From: a virus
Strand: one strand, 5' to 3'
Virus record (IMG/VR): IMGVR_UViG_3300032213_001036
Coordinates: 1 to 37,534 of that record
Length of the DNA stretch: 37,534 bases
Position 1 is the first letter of the stretch. Each line of letters opens with the position of its first letter. A program made the translations under genes and the position numbers. Below are positions 11,661 through 18,788 of this stretch, piece after piece. Under the pieces are notes generated by a model. The model was not told the DNA's origin. It was given only the letters and a program-made list of their open reading frames with translations, and ran no database searches.

Positions 11661-12360
11661 TGACCATGGTTTGGATGATGTTACACCTATCGGTGTGAAC
11701 ATATCCTCCGATGCCATAAATGGTATGTGGATGGGTGACCGTATTGCATACATAAAAGGTTATGACCTGACAAATAGGCATGATGTTTTGGCATGGTTGG
11801 AAGCAGTAACACAAGTGCATGACCAGTTTGTTTCCGAGTTCATGGGTGATTCGTTTGATGAGTTGCAACTGTTGGAATTACCAACGAACCCGTTGCAACG
11901 ATGGATGATTATTCGTGACTCGGTAACAAAAATCATAAACCAATTTCAAAATGTTACCAGTGTTCTTCAAGTAATTGACCAGTTGGGTGTGTCCCTAGAT
12001 GAGTACATGACAGCGTTCAGCACAAATAAGTTCGGTGGTTATATTGACCGAGCAACCTTTGCGGAATTTGAATCCGACATGCTGAAGGAACGCCCAAATT
12101 ACATGAAATTAGTGCGTAAATACGGGCTAAATCGCAACATGGTGAAAAGTTTCCAAGAACTGTACGAACCAATAGTGGTTCGTACTTATGGTCGTGGAAA
12201 CAACATGGGGCTAGTTAGAAAAGAGTTCCATGAAATGATTATGGCGGGGACAATATCAAACAAAGAAATAGTCAGAATAATAAATGAGAAATACGGGACC
12301 AATTATGTTCCTGACACAGTTCGCTGGCACAAGCGACAAATGAAAAAGAAGGATGTATAA
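11653..12360 (+). CDS. Putative DNA-binding protein
   Basis: The product is 235 residues from GTG 11653, which overlaps the preceding gene by 8 bases. An in-frame ATG at 11725 would remove 24 residues. The C-terminal 45 residues (EMIMAGTISNKEIVRIINEKYG, then VRWHKRQMKKK) look like a helix-turn-helix of the resolvase/homeodomain-like type with a basic end. The N-terminal part is helical with acidic patches. It could be a transcription regulator or origin-binding factor; it lies just before the replication genes. Confidence 0.55.
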   Translation: MCDDHGLDDVTPIGVNISSDAINGMWMGDRIAYIKGYDLTNRHDVLAWLEAVTQVHDQFVSEFMGDSFDELQLLELPTNPLQRWMIIRDSVTKIINQFQNVTSVLQVIDQLGVSLDEYMTAFSTNKFGGYIDRATFAEFESDMLKERPNYMKLVRKYGLNRNMVKSFQELYEPIVVRTYGRGNNMGLVRKEFHEMIMAGTISNKEIVRIINEKYGTNYVPDTVRWHKRQMKKKDV

Positions 12361-12405
12361 CTATATGTGTTACTATTTGTCCATGCTAATTATTGGAGGT
12401 TATAA

Positions 12406-13242
12406 ATGAGAATAGATAGAGTCAATCAGAAAATCTTTATTAGACAATCATGGTTAGGTGACATGACTATCTGCCCTGAGCGTGCAAGGCTTGGTCAGAT
12501 TCGTCCTGAGTTTCGGACAGGTTCCGATGCGACAATCATCGGAACATCGTTACATGCTGGCATTGAGTCGGTGCTTGATGGCAGGTCATCCGAGTTCGGT
12601 GACATGCTGAAAGCGGTACAAACCGAATATGAAATGCTGGAGCAAACAAATTATAAAAAGACCAACATTGACCCAGACAAAATTCCTGCGTATCTGGAGT
12701 CTATGTCACTTGCGTTTTATGATGGCATCTTGCCACATGTTGAGCAAGGCGGAAAAGTAGAACACAAGTTCACATCCTCATTGGGTTTTACCATCAACGG
12801 CTACGCCGTTTATGTTGAAGGAACAATGGATTATGTGACACCTAGTGGTGTTATTTGGGACTGGAAAACAGCCAGCCGCCAATACAACATTAAAGAGAAA
12901 CAGAAATCCAACATTCAAGCCAGCGTTTATGCTGACGCTTGTGTGTCGTTGGGGCTATCACCTGAGTACCCAGTTGATTTCCGTTTCGGTGTTATGGTCC
13001 GTCAAGAGAAACCTAAATCACAAATCGTTTCCATCGTTCGTACCGAAGCGCATGGACAATGGTTGCGTCAATACATTCGTGGTGCAGTCAACACAGCGAT
13101 GAACAACGGTTACGAAAACAACTGGATTATGAACGATTCTTCAGCACTATGCTCGGAATCATGGTGCAGTTACTGGAGCATCTGCAAAGGTGCGTTTGTT
13201 CGTGCTGGAGATGACGCTTTCCCTGAGCAGTTGGATGTCTGA
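12406..13242 (+). CDS. RecB/Cas4-like PD-(D/E)XK exonuclease with probable Fe-S cluster
   Basis: This 278-residue nuclease has the expected motifs in order: GTSLHAGIE with His50, VEGTMDYV with Asp142, WDWKTAS with Asp152 and Lys154, and the QxxxY helix motif beginning at Gln171. Four cysteines (23, 249, 254, 260) are arranged as in AddB/Cas4 nucleases, one early and three near the C-terminus, so a 4Fe-4S cluster is likely. These enzymes resect DNA ends for recombination-dependent replication or repair. It starts at an ATG behind TTGGAGGTT. Its neighbours are the presumed single-strand binding protein, helicase and primase. Confidence 0.9.
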   Translation: MRIDRVNQKIFIRQSWLGDMTICPERARLGQIRPEFRTGSDATIIGTSLHAGIESVLDGRSSEFGDMLKAVQTEYEMLEQTNYKKTNIDPDKIPAYLESMSLAFYDGILPHVEQGGKVEHKFTSSLGFTINGYAVYVEGTMDYVTPSGVIWDWKTASRQYNIKEKQKSNIQASVYADACVSLGLSPEYPVDFRFGVMVRQEKPKSQIVSIVRTEAHGQWLRQYIRGAVNTAMNNGYENNWIMNDSSALCSESWCSYWSICKGAFVRAGDDAFPEQLDV

Positions 13243-13259
13243 CATGTCCATGCTATGCT
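13231..13259 (+). promoter_or_regulatory. Possible promoter before the replication genes
   Basis: TTGGAT (13231-13236) and TATGCT (13254-13259) are separated by exactly 17 bases. Both match the sigma-70 consensus only moderately. The element overlaps the end of the nuclease gene. Confidence 0.35.
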
Positions 13260-13273
13260 CTAGTTTAGTTCAC

Positions 13274-13315
13274 GAACGACACGGCTCGGTCACCTCCAGT
13301 CAAGTCGTGTCGTTC
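13274..13315 (+). promoter_or_regulatory. Long hairpin with CCTCC loop
   Basis: Bases 13274-13286 pair with 13303-13315 (13 pairs, one G-T) around a 16-base loop with CCTCC at 13293-13297. Stem length, loop size, loop CCTCC and distance to the next ribosome site match the hairpin at 9476-9520, although the stems are unrelated in sequence. Confidence 0.65.
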
Positions 13316-13336
13316 ACTAATGTAATACCAAACCAA

Positions 13337-13351
13337 CAAGCAGGAGGCTTG
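13337..13351 (+). promoter_or_regulatory. Shine-Dalgarno hairpin before the gene at 13354
   Basis: CAAGC (13337-13341) pairs with GCTTG (13347-13351) around the loop AGGAG. The ATG follows after two bases. The third stem pair from the loop is A-T as in other members, while the base pair next to the loop has changed on both sides. Confidence 0.65.
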
Positions 13352-13353
13352 AA

Positions 13354-13818
13354 ATGAATACCATCAGCAAAGACCAATCCATAATCACACAGGTGGCTGC
13401 AAAAATTGCTGCCGACCTGACACCTAAGACAGATGACATTATGACGAACATCGCTAATTGGGCGATGGCGTTTGATGCCACTACTGATGCCCTGTTGCAA
13501 AAGCATGGCATGACCTCAGGTGGTATGACCGAACAAGAAGTAGCACAGGCTGTTATTTCAACCTTCGGTGCAACACCAGTAGAAGCACCAGCACCACAGT
13601 GGGCTAAAGAAGCATCTGCACCAGCAGGTGGCTTTCAGGTCCGCATCAAAGGTCAGCAACACGGTCCAATTCCAGCATGGCTACATGCAGAATGTGCCAA
13701 GGTTGGCGTAAACGAAGTGTGGGACAACCGTGACGGTTTGCAAGCAAACCCTAAGCGTCCTTGGTTCAAAGCCGTAACAGGCGACAAGGCGTTTTGGGAA
13801 CCACGAGCAAAACGATAA
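13354..13818 (+). CDS. Conserved replication-associated protein, possible ssDNA-binding role
   Basis: The product has 154 residues. The N-terminal 70 are helical (VAAKIAADLTPKTDDIMTNIANWAM) with a Gly/Met-rich turn and TEQEVAQAVISTF. A Pro/Ala linker follows at about 72-90. The C-terminal 60 residues read HGPIPAWLHAECAKVGVNEVWDNRDG, then NPKRPWFKAVTGDKAFWEP. The final module is rich in Trp and basic residues and, from memory, recurs in actinophage proteins next to DnaB-like helicases. A single-strand DNA binding or helicase-loading role is suggested by neighbours only. It starts behind the AGGAG hairpin. Confidence 0.6.
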   Translation: MNTISKDQSIITQVAAKIAADLTPKTDDIMTNIANWAMAFDATTDALLQKHGMTSGGMTEQEVAQAVISTFGATPVEAPAPQWAKEASAPAGGFQVRIKGQQHGPIPAWLHAECAKVGVNEVWDNRDGLQANPKRPWFKAVTGDKAFWEPRAKR

Positions 13819-13824
13819 ACAAAC

Positions 13825-14907
13825 ATGACACCTGCTCCTGATTACACGGAGCGTTGGGCAAAGATTGGACGGGGCGAGAACATCGCCCCGTCCGATTTGT
13901 CTATAACGCCAAAATTCAATTACTTTACGCCACTTGAAAAAGCGGCTGATGATTATGTCCATTGGGCGCAAACCCCACACGAACGAGTTTACACAGGCTT
14001 CGCTGACATTGATTCAGAGATGCGAGGGATAGCACCAGCAGAACTATGCCTAGTGAACGGCTACTCACATAGCGGTAAAACACTGGCATTGCTACAGATA
14101 CTTGTAGCGAACAAAGACAAACGAGTTGTGTACTTCTGCCCCGATGAGCCACGCACACTAACGCTGATTAAGTTGGCGTGTGTAGTCCATGGTGTTGATG
14201 CGAACCAGTTGGAACAACAAATCGCCAACAATGACCGTCAAGCCATAAATCTGTTGAAAGACACAGCACGAGAACACTTTCCGAACCTAGCGGTATTTGA
14301 CCAAACAGTTTCACTGTTGGACATGGAACGCTCGTTGTCCGAAGTATCGGATGCGATTGGTGACCCACAACTTATTGTTGTTGACTATTTAGAACTGTTG
14401 ACAGGTGCTGGCGAGGATGTTCCATCCAAAGCCAACGCAATCAAAGCGTTCGGTAAACGCCACAACAAGCCTTTACTTGTGTTGCACCAGTCATCACGGT
14501 CATCAGGTGCTGATGGAAAGAAAATGACCATCAGTTCAGGTGCATATGGTGGCGAACAGCAAGCGACACACATCATTGGTGTACGCCGTAAACGGTTTGA
14601 AATTGAAGGTTACATTCGTGACCTGCAAGGCAAACTGGAGCGTTCCGCAAACACCGAAAAGATTATGGAAAAGATTGAATCACTACAGTACGAGTTGCGT
14701 ATCCACATGGATACCGTCACACTCAACTTGGTGAAGTGCAAGCGTCCTGCTTCGCAGTTGCTTGACGATATGGATTTTACAATTGAATACGGAACAGGTC
14801 GTTTGCATCGTCTTGACACAGGTGTGTTGCCATGGAAAGAAACACGCCCTAGCGTGGACAATCCACTAGAACAACTAACACTTGCAGAAACCTTGGAGGA
14901 CTGGTGA
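13825..14907 (+). CDS. DnaB/RecA-like replicative helicase
   Basis: This 360-residue protein has a RecA-type ATPase core: Walker A GYSHSGKT (79-86), the PDEPR phrase at about 106-110, Walker B LIVVDYLELL (183-192, close to the DnaB LIVIDYLQLM), and the segment NKPLLVLHQSSRS (214-226) that corresponds to DnaB motif H4. KCKRPAS near residue 305 resembles the DnaB arginine-finger region. It lacks the full DnaB N-terminal domain, so it is shorter than cellular DnaB (about 450-470). It should unwind DNA at the phage fork together with the primase, whose GTG overlaps its stop codon. Confidence 0.85.
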   Translation: MTPAPDYTERWAKIGRGENIAPSDLSITPKFNYFTPLEKAADDYVHWAQTPHERVYTGFADIDSEMRGIAPAELCLVNGYSHSGKTLALLQILVANKDKRVVYFCPDEPRTLTLIKLACVVHGVDANQLEQQIANNDRQAINLLKDTAREHFPNLAVFDQTVSLLDMERSLSEVSDAIGDPQLIVVDYLELLTGAGEDVPSKANAIKAFGKRHNKPLLVLHQSSRSSGADGKKMTISSGAYGGEQQATHIIGVRRKRFEIEGYIRDLQGKLERSANTEKIMEKIESLQYELRIHMDTVTLNLVKCKRPASQLLDDMDFTIEYGTGRLHRLDTGVLPWKETRPSVDNPLEQLTLAETLEDW

Positions 14908-15827
14908 TACCTGACTATCTGACACAGCCATACATAACTTTGTTTCGTGGCAGAGGTGATGTTTATGGACATAATGAGGGTCGCTGTGTAAAAGAGCAGT
15001 TGACAAACGATGTGTTCCAAAAACATTTCTCAGGTGAAGCACCAATCGGTATTTATCCGTTGGTCCCACACTTTGAACAGTTTTATGTTGCATGGGGTTG
15101 CGTTGACTTTGACACAGCAGACGCAGACCAAAACGCAGTGAAACTACATGACGCATTGCTAGAAGCAGGCATCGTGTCATGGATAGAGAAATCACGGTCC
15201 AAAGGATTCCATGTTTGGGTATTCGCTGAACAGGCTGTCCTTGCTGAGGATATGCGTAACATGCTGGTCGTTGCATCACATGTTGCTGAAACACCAACCA
15301 CAGAAGTAAACCCAAAACAAACCACATTGAAAGCAGGACAATATGGCAACTATGTTAGGTTACCGTATCCGAATTTGGATGACCGACAAACTGACAAGCA
15401 ACGCATCTTTCACAAGAAAGATGTTGAATCGGGTTCCTTTGACAATCCGATGGTCTTTAGTGACTTTATTGAATCGGCTATGTCGCTTCGTACCTCGCAA
15501 GAAACGATTAAGCGCATCGCATCCATGTATCAGCCACCCAAGCAAGCAACGGTTGTCGTAAATGATTATGTTTATGATGCAACTCTCAGTGAGGCTATGC
15601 AGATACTTAGCCCGTTGGGTAAGGTCATTTGGCGTGACGGACCGCTAGCAGGCAAAGACCGTTCATCTACACTGGCGAAACTAGGTCATGAAACTGTTCG
15701 CAGTGGACTGAACCCAAGCCAAACCAAAATCGTGTTGATGACAGCAGACAAACGGTGGGGCAAATATCATTTGCGCCACGATGGTGAACTAGAAATAGAC
15801 AAACTAGTTGTCAGAGTGCATTCGTGA
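14904..15827 (+). CDS. Archaeo-eukaryotic-type (prim-pol) primase
   Basis: This 307-residue protein shows the primase-polymerase signature: WGCVDFD with Asp68 and Asp70, KSRSKGFHVWVF with the Ser-x-x-His-like motif (His103), and GNYVRLPYPN (148-157) as the third motif. The C-terminal 100 residues, with RDGPLAGKDRSSTLAKLGHE, resemble the helical primase C-terminal module. It starts with GTG 14904 after TTGGAGGA and overlaps the helicase stop by four bases (GTGA). It would prime DNA synthesis, and some relatives can also extend DNA. No DNA polymerase gene is seen in the genome. Confidence 0.85.
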   Translation: MIPDYLTQPYITLFRGRGDVYGHNEGRCVKEQLTNDVFQKHFSGEAPIGIYPLVPHFEQFYVAWGCVDFDTADADQNAVKLHDALLEAGIVSWIEKSRSKGFHVWVFAEQAVLAEDMRNMLVVASHVAETPTTEVNPKQTTLKAGQYGNYVRLPYPNLDDRQTDKQRIFHKKDVESGSFDNPMVFSDFIESAMSLRTSQETIKRIASMYQPPKQATVVVNDYVYDATLSEAMQILSPLGKVIWRDGPLAGKDRSSTLAKLGHETVRSGLNPSQTKIVLMTADKRWGKYHLRHDGELEIDKLVVRVHS

Positions 15828-16357
15828 AAACACTTACTGAATATCCGTTGATGCACCTCACCGCTAAAGAGGTGGTTCAACTGCGCCAATTCACAGAAAA
15901 CTGCAAACAAAACAAAACTCAACACCAAGTTACTGACCAAAAATACACAACCGAAGCCACAGAAAAAGGCATCATTATGCTAGGCAAATCGGGAGAAGTA
16001 ATTGTCTCCCGATACTACAACGCACCTATAGATTGGGACATCTATATTGGCGCAGACAACGGTTTTGATACCACTATAAACAACAAAAAAACTGAAATCA
16101 AAACATCAAGCCAAAAAAATCTTATTATAAACGACCCTGAATATTGCAAATATGGGCTATGGAAATCCGACACCGAACAATGCATTATTGTGTGGTGCGA
16201 CCAGCCAAAAGACCAATGGGAAAACATCGGTACAAACACACAATTTCAAATAATTGGTGGAACAACACGAGAACATTTTTTTGCAAACTCCCACAAATCG
16301 GACTACGGCTATGGACCTAGACTGACCCTTGCCGCAGACAAACTAGTACATCTATAA
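15824..16357 (+). CDS. Putative restriction-endonuclease-like PD-(D/E)XK protein
   Basis: The product is 177 residues from GTG 15824 (GTGA overlap with the primase stop). The centre reads GKSGEVIVSRYYNAPIDWDI, then NGFDTTINNKKTEIKTSSQ. The first part carries the conserved Glu-containing helix of PD-(D/E)XK nucleases; FDTTI supplies the Asp and EIKTS the ExK. The remainder (GLWKSDTEQCIIVWCDQP) looks like the following strand. It may cut host DNA or act in recombination. The assignment rests on the motif order alone. Confidence 0.6.
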   Translation: MKTLTEYPLMHLTAKEVVQLRQFTENCKQNKTQHQVTDQKYTTEATEKGIIMLGKSGEVIVSRYYNAPIDWDIYIGADNGFDTTINNKKTEIKTSSQKNLIINDPEYCKYGLWKSDTEQCIIVWCDQPKDQWENIGTNTQFQIIGGTTREHFFANSHKSDYGYGPRLTLAADKLVHL

Positions 16358-16370
16358 AGGAACACACAAA

Positions 16371-16955
16371 ATGACAACAATACTTGCAATCCAAGGTGAG
16401 GACTACTGTGCAATCGGTTCCGACTCACAATGGACAGATGACTATGGGCGAGTAGGACGCATGAACCAACCCAAAGTAGTTACCGTAGGTAAATATCTGA
16501 TTGGCGTAGCAGGAGACACTCGTGGTGCGAATGTGGTTCAACATGCGTTCAACCCACCAGTACTCCCACCCAAACTCGTTGGCGCAAAACTTGTGAAGTT
16601 TATGGTGTCACACTTTGTCCCCGCCTATAAAGAATGTTTAGAAGCACATGGTGCAGGCAGACCACAATACGATGACCAGCCAGCGCAATCAGCAAACGAG
16701 ATACTCGTTTGCGCTAATGGCACAGTGTTTCAAATTGATGAGGATTATGGAACAGAAACAGACACATGCAACCTGTATGCAATAGGTTCAGGTGGACACT
16801 TCGGTTTAGGTGCATTGCAGGCTTACACAAACGGGAAGCGTGTCGTACAAGCAAATGCTAAACAGTTGTTGCTCAAATCGTTAACAGTTTCCGCAAAGTT
16901 TGATAGCGGTTCAGGCGCACCATTCCACACCTTCATACAGACAGCGAAACCATAA
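16371..16955 (+). CDS. Proteasome/HslV-like Ntn-hydrolase (peptidase T1 type)
   Basis: The product has 194 residues from an ATG behind AAGGAAC. It begins MTTILAIQGEDYCAIGSDSQ. Counting Thr2 as residue 1, as in HslV after Met removal, places the Asp of GSDSQ at 17 and the Lys of QPKVV at 34, close to the proteasome Asp17 and Lys33. YLIGVAGDT corresponds to the next strand, LYAIGSGG (136-142) gives the Ser129 equivalent, and FDSGSG (177-182) gives Asp166 and Ser169. All catalytic and structural residues of a threonine protease are therefore present, with no propeptide. It sits between DNA-metabolism genes and overlaps the RusA gene (TAATG). No HslU-type ATPase is in the genome. It may degrade host proteins, process phage proteins, or assemble with host factors. 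Confidence 0.85.
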   Translation: MTTILAIQGEDYCAIGSDSQWTDDYGRVGRMNQPKVVTVGKYLIGVAGDTRGANVVQHAFNPPVLPPKLVGAKLVKFMVSHFVPAYKECLEAHGAGRPQYDDQPAQSANEILVCANGTVFQIDEDYGTETDTCNLYAIGSGGHFGLGALQAYTNGKRVVQANAKQLLLKSLTVSAKFDSGSGAPFHTFIQTAKP

Positions 16956-17452
16956 TGGGAATAGAATACTCTAAGAAGCGTTATAAACAAGTACAAAAAA
17001 AGAAAGCCGCCATCATACCGAAGGCTGGACCAATCAAAGTAACGAAGGCTGACGGAACTGTAGAAATACAACCCGTTGACCCCAAGGCTGTACGCAAGAC
17101 CATTAAGAAAGGTCAGAACAAAGCACACAAACTTAAAGTTGACTCCAAGCCAATACCAAAAGGTCGTCCACGGATGACCCGTTATGGTCGTGTGTTCACT
17201 CCAGCAACCACATTGCAAGCAGAAGCAATCATAGCGCAAGCGTGGAACGGACCAAAGTATGAAGGTTTAGTAGAGGTTGATTGTGTTTTTACACCCGAAG
17301 GAACAACAGTAATCGTTACACCAGTAGAAGGAACGCAATCAAAATTGCGTGGCGACATAGATAACTATGTCAAACTATTGATGGACGGTCTTAATGGTGT
17401 CGCATGGCTGGATGACAAACAAGTAATTGTAGTCAGAGCAGAAAAGCGATGA
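16955..17452 (+). CDS. RusA-like Holliday junction resolvase
   Basis: The product has 165 residues. Residues about 58-165 form the RusA domain: PIPKGRPRMTR (67-76), then LRGDIDNYVKLLMDGLNGVAWLDDKQV (131-157). Asp134, Asp136, Lys140 and Asp154 correspond to the RusA catalytic Asp70, Asp72, Lys76 and Asp91. An N-terminal extension of about 55 basic residues is unusual for the family. The enzyme cuts four-way junctions arising from recombination before packaging. It overlaps both neighbours by four bases or fewer. Confidence 0.9.
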   Translation: MGIEYSKKRYKQVQKKKAAIIPKAGPIKVTKADGTVEIQPVDPKAVRKTIKKGQNKAHKLKVDSKPIPKGRPRMTRYGRVFTPATTLQAEAIIAQAWNGPKYEGLVEVDCVFTPEGTTVIVTPVEGTQSKLRGDIDNYVKLLMDGLNGVAWLDDKQVIVVRAEKR

Positions 17453-17928
17453 GCAAAAACCAGTCAGATTATGATATTCCAGCCCGCAAGTTTGACTTCC
17501 ATACCGACCTAAAGTTCGGTAAAAAAGGTGAAAAACTTGTAGAGGATTTCCTTGATGCCATGTCTGATGGTTCCTTTGAAGTTAAAACAGACCGATACCG
17601 CAACGGGCGTATGGTCCTAGAGATGACTCATAATCCACGCAAGAAACTGGATGATGAGGGTAAACCGTTATGGACCCCTTCGGGGCTTGCCATAACAAAA
17701 GCAAAATGGTGGGTATATGTTTATACCTTGGATGGCTCCTTTGTGATAGTTAGCACGGACAGAATCAAACGATACCTAAAAGCCAACAAGGAGAGATTTA
17801 ATCCCAAGAAATACCACTCTTTCGCATGGTCCTCTAGTAACCCGTCAAAAGGATATTTGCTGGAACCCGAAGATGTTATGGACATGATGATTAACACGGA
17901 ATACGATGAAGTACGAACCAACCAGTAA
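17449..17928 (+). CDS. Putative PD-(D/E)XK nuclease
   Basis: This 159-residue product starts at an ATGA overlap with rusA. GKKGEKLVEDFL (24-35) supplies the helix with Glu, and FEVKTDRYRNGRMVLEM (about 43-59) supplies the ExK and following strand. PSGLAITKAKWWVYVYTLDGSFVIV then gives the last core strands. The pattern is that of small phage resolvase- or VRR-like nucleases with the SG..T.A phrase. A role in DNA repair or degradation beside RusA is likely. Confidence 0.7.
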   Translation: MSKNQSDYDIPARKFDFHTDLKFGKKGEKLVEDFLDAMSDGSFEVKTDRYRNGRMVLEMTHNPRKKLDDEGKPLWTPSGLAITKAKWWVYVYTLDGSFVIVSTDRIKRYLKANKERFNPKKYHSFAWSSSNPSKGYLLEPEDVMDMMINTEYDEVRTNQ

Positions 17929-18229
17929 AACTGGTAAAACCGAAATAGAATTATTAATGCAACCGTTTTCGGTTACACATGATGAAACCGATTGGGAATT
18001 AATTGAACTCATACAAGACTCACTGTCCACGCTAAGCGAAGCAGACCAAGACGCATTACATGGCATATACTATTTGCGTCAAACATATCAGGACCTTGCG
18101 AGCGACCTTGGCATCAAAGCCAAGTCGCATGCGTGGAGGAAAGTTGATTCAGCCTTAAAGAACTTACAAAAAGCATTATTGGAAAACGAAAAGTTCGTTG
18201 AAAAAATGGGAGAAAAATATGACATCTAA
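17906..18229 (+). CDS. Sigma-factor region-4-like DNA-binding protein
   Basis: The 107-residue product starts at ATG 17906, inside the preceding gene. Residues about 43-91 (LSEADQDALHGIYYLRQTYQDLASDLGIKAKSHAWRKVDSALKNL) read as sigma-70 region 4: a short helix, then a helix-turn-helix with QDLASDLGI as first helix. There is no region 2, so it is not a full sigma factor. It could be an anti-sigma-like, late-gene or co-regulator. It overlaps the next gene. Confidence 0.65.
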   Translation: MKYEPTSKTGKTEIELLMQPFSVTHDETDWELIELIQDSLSTLSEADQDALHGIYYLRQTYQDLASDLGIKAKSHAWRKVDSALKNLQKALLENEKFVEKMGEKYDI

Positions 18230-18446
18230 GTATGGTGAAACAGGAACAAGATACGAGATTGGTGAGGGAGAAATTTTTGTTGACGAAAAATTTATTATCT
18301 CAACTCTTATGGCACTAATATATGCCATTTCACAATCCGATAAAGAACAAGCCGAAAAAATTGAATATGTAGCAGGGAAATTATATGACGAAATCAAAAA
18401 AGTTGAATCTGACGACACTGAACGAACAACTGACATTCCTGCATGA
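18219..18446 (+). CDS. Small hypothetical protein
   Basis: The start at ATG 18219 follows GGGAG and is preferred over the TTG 21 bases upstream; it gives 75 residues. The product is acidic with one hydrophobic helix (FIISTLMALIYAIS) that could span or lie on the membrane, followed by an acidic helix. Its last 62 bases overlap the next small gene. No family is recognised. Confidence 0.6.
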   Translation: MTSKYGETGTRYEIGEGEIFVDEKFIISTLMALIYAISQSDKEQAEKIEYVAGKLYDEIKKVESDDTERTTDIPA

Positions 18447-18546
18447 GGAACTAGTACACGCTGGCGCACCAAAAACAGCAATCAGACGGGTTGAGGACAT
18501 TTCCGTATCTGTTGCATGGTTGGATAAACATGCCAAAAAATCATAA
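18385..18546 (+). CDS. Small hypothetical protein
   Basis: This 53-residue frame starts at ATG 18385 after AGGGAAA. The N-terminus is basic (MTKSKKLNLTTLNEQLTFL), followed by a helix and a basic end (DKHAKKS). The good ribosome site supports it, although it overlaps both the previous gene and the next. The function is unknown. Confidence 0.5.
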   Translation: MTKSKKLNLTTLNEQLTFLHEELVHAGAPKTAIRRVEDISVSVAWLDKHAKKS

Positions 18547-18784
18547 TCCAGACTTCAACCCAGATGACATGTCTGAACTTGAAGGTATATTTGCTCAGAT
18601 GATAGAGGATAACGAAACAGGTTTCGTTATGGAATTTATAATCAGCAAACTCGCTGCCAAAGAACTAGTTGAAGCATGGACCGAAGCGAAGTATGGAAAC
18701 CCTTCCGCACTCGCATTGTCATGGCAAGAGTACGGTAAAATCATTACCGAACTCGCTCAGGCTTTAGACGACCCTACTTCTTAG
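18530..18784 (+). CDS. Small acidic hypothetical protein, last gene of the plus arm
   Basis: From ATG 18530 the product has 84 residues (MPKNHNPDFNPDDMSELEG...). The longer in-frame TTG start lies inside the preceding gene. It is acidic and helical (GIFAQMIEDNETGFVMEFI, ELVEAWTEAKYG). Its 3' end overlaps the 3' end of the 1795-residue gene by 11 bases on the other strand. No motif is recognised. Confidence 0.6.
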   Translation: MPKNHNPDFNPDDMSELEGIFAQMIEDNETGFVMEFIISKLAAKELVEAWTEAKYGNPSALALSWQEYGKIITELAQALDDPTS

Positions 18785-18788
18785 GGTT
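18770..18788. terminator. Possible bidirectional terminator between the arms
   Basis: ACCCT (18771-18775) pairs with AGGGT (18783-18787), with a G-T pair outside and a seven-base loop. On the plus strand a T-rich stretch follows (18791-18805). Both stop codons fall within it. The stem is short, so confidence is low. Confidence 0.35.

Noticed and set aside
11224-11868. 214-codon minus-strand frame across four plus-strand genes
   Set aside because: The plus-strand genes have overlapping starts, ribosome sites and zinc or HTH motifs; the antisense frame has a Cys/His-rich random composition.
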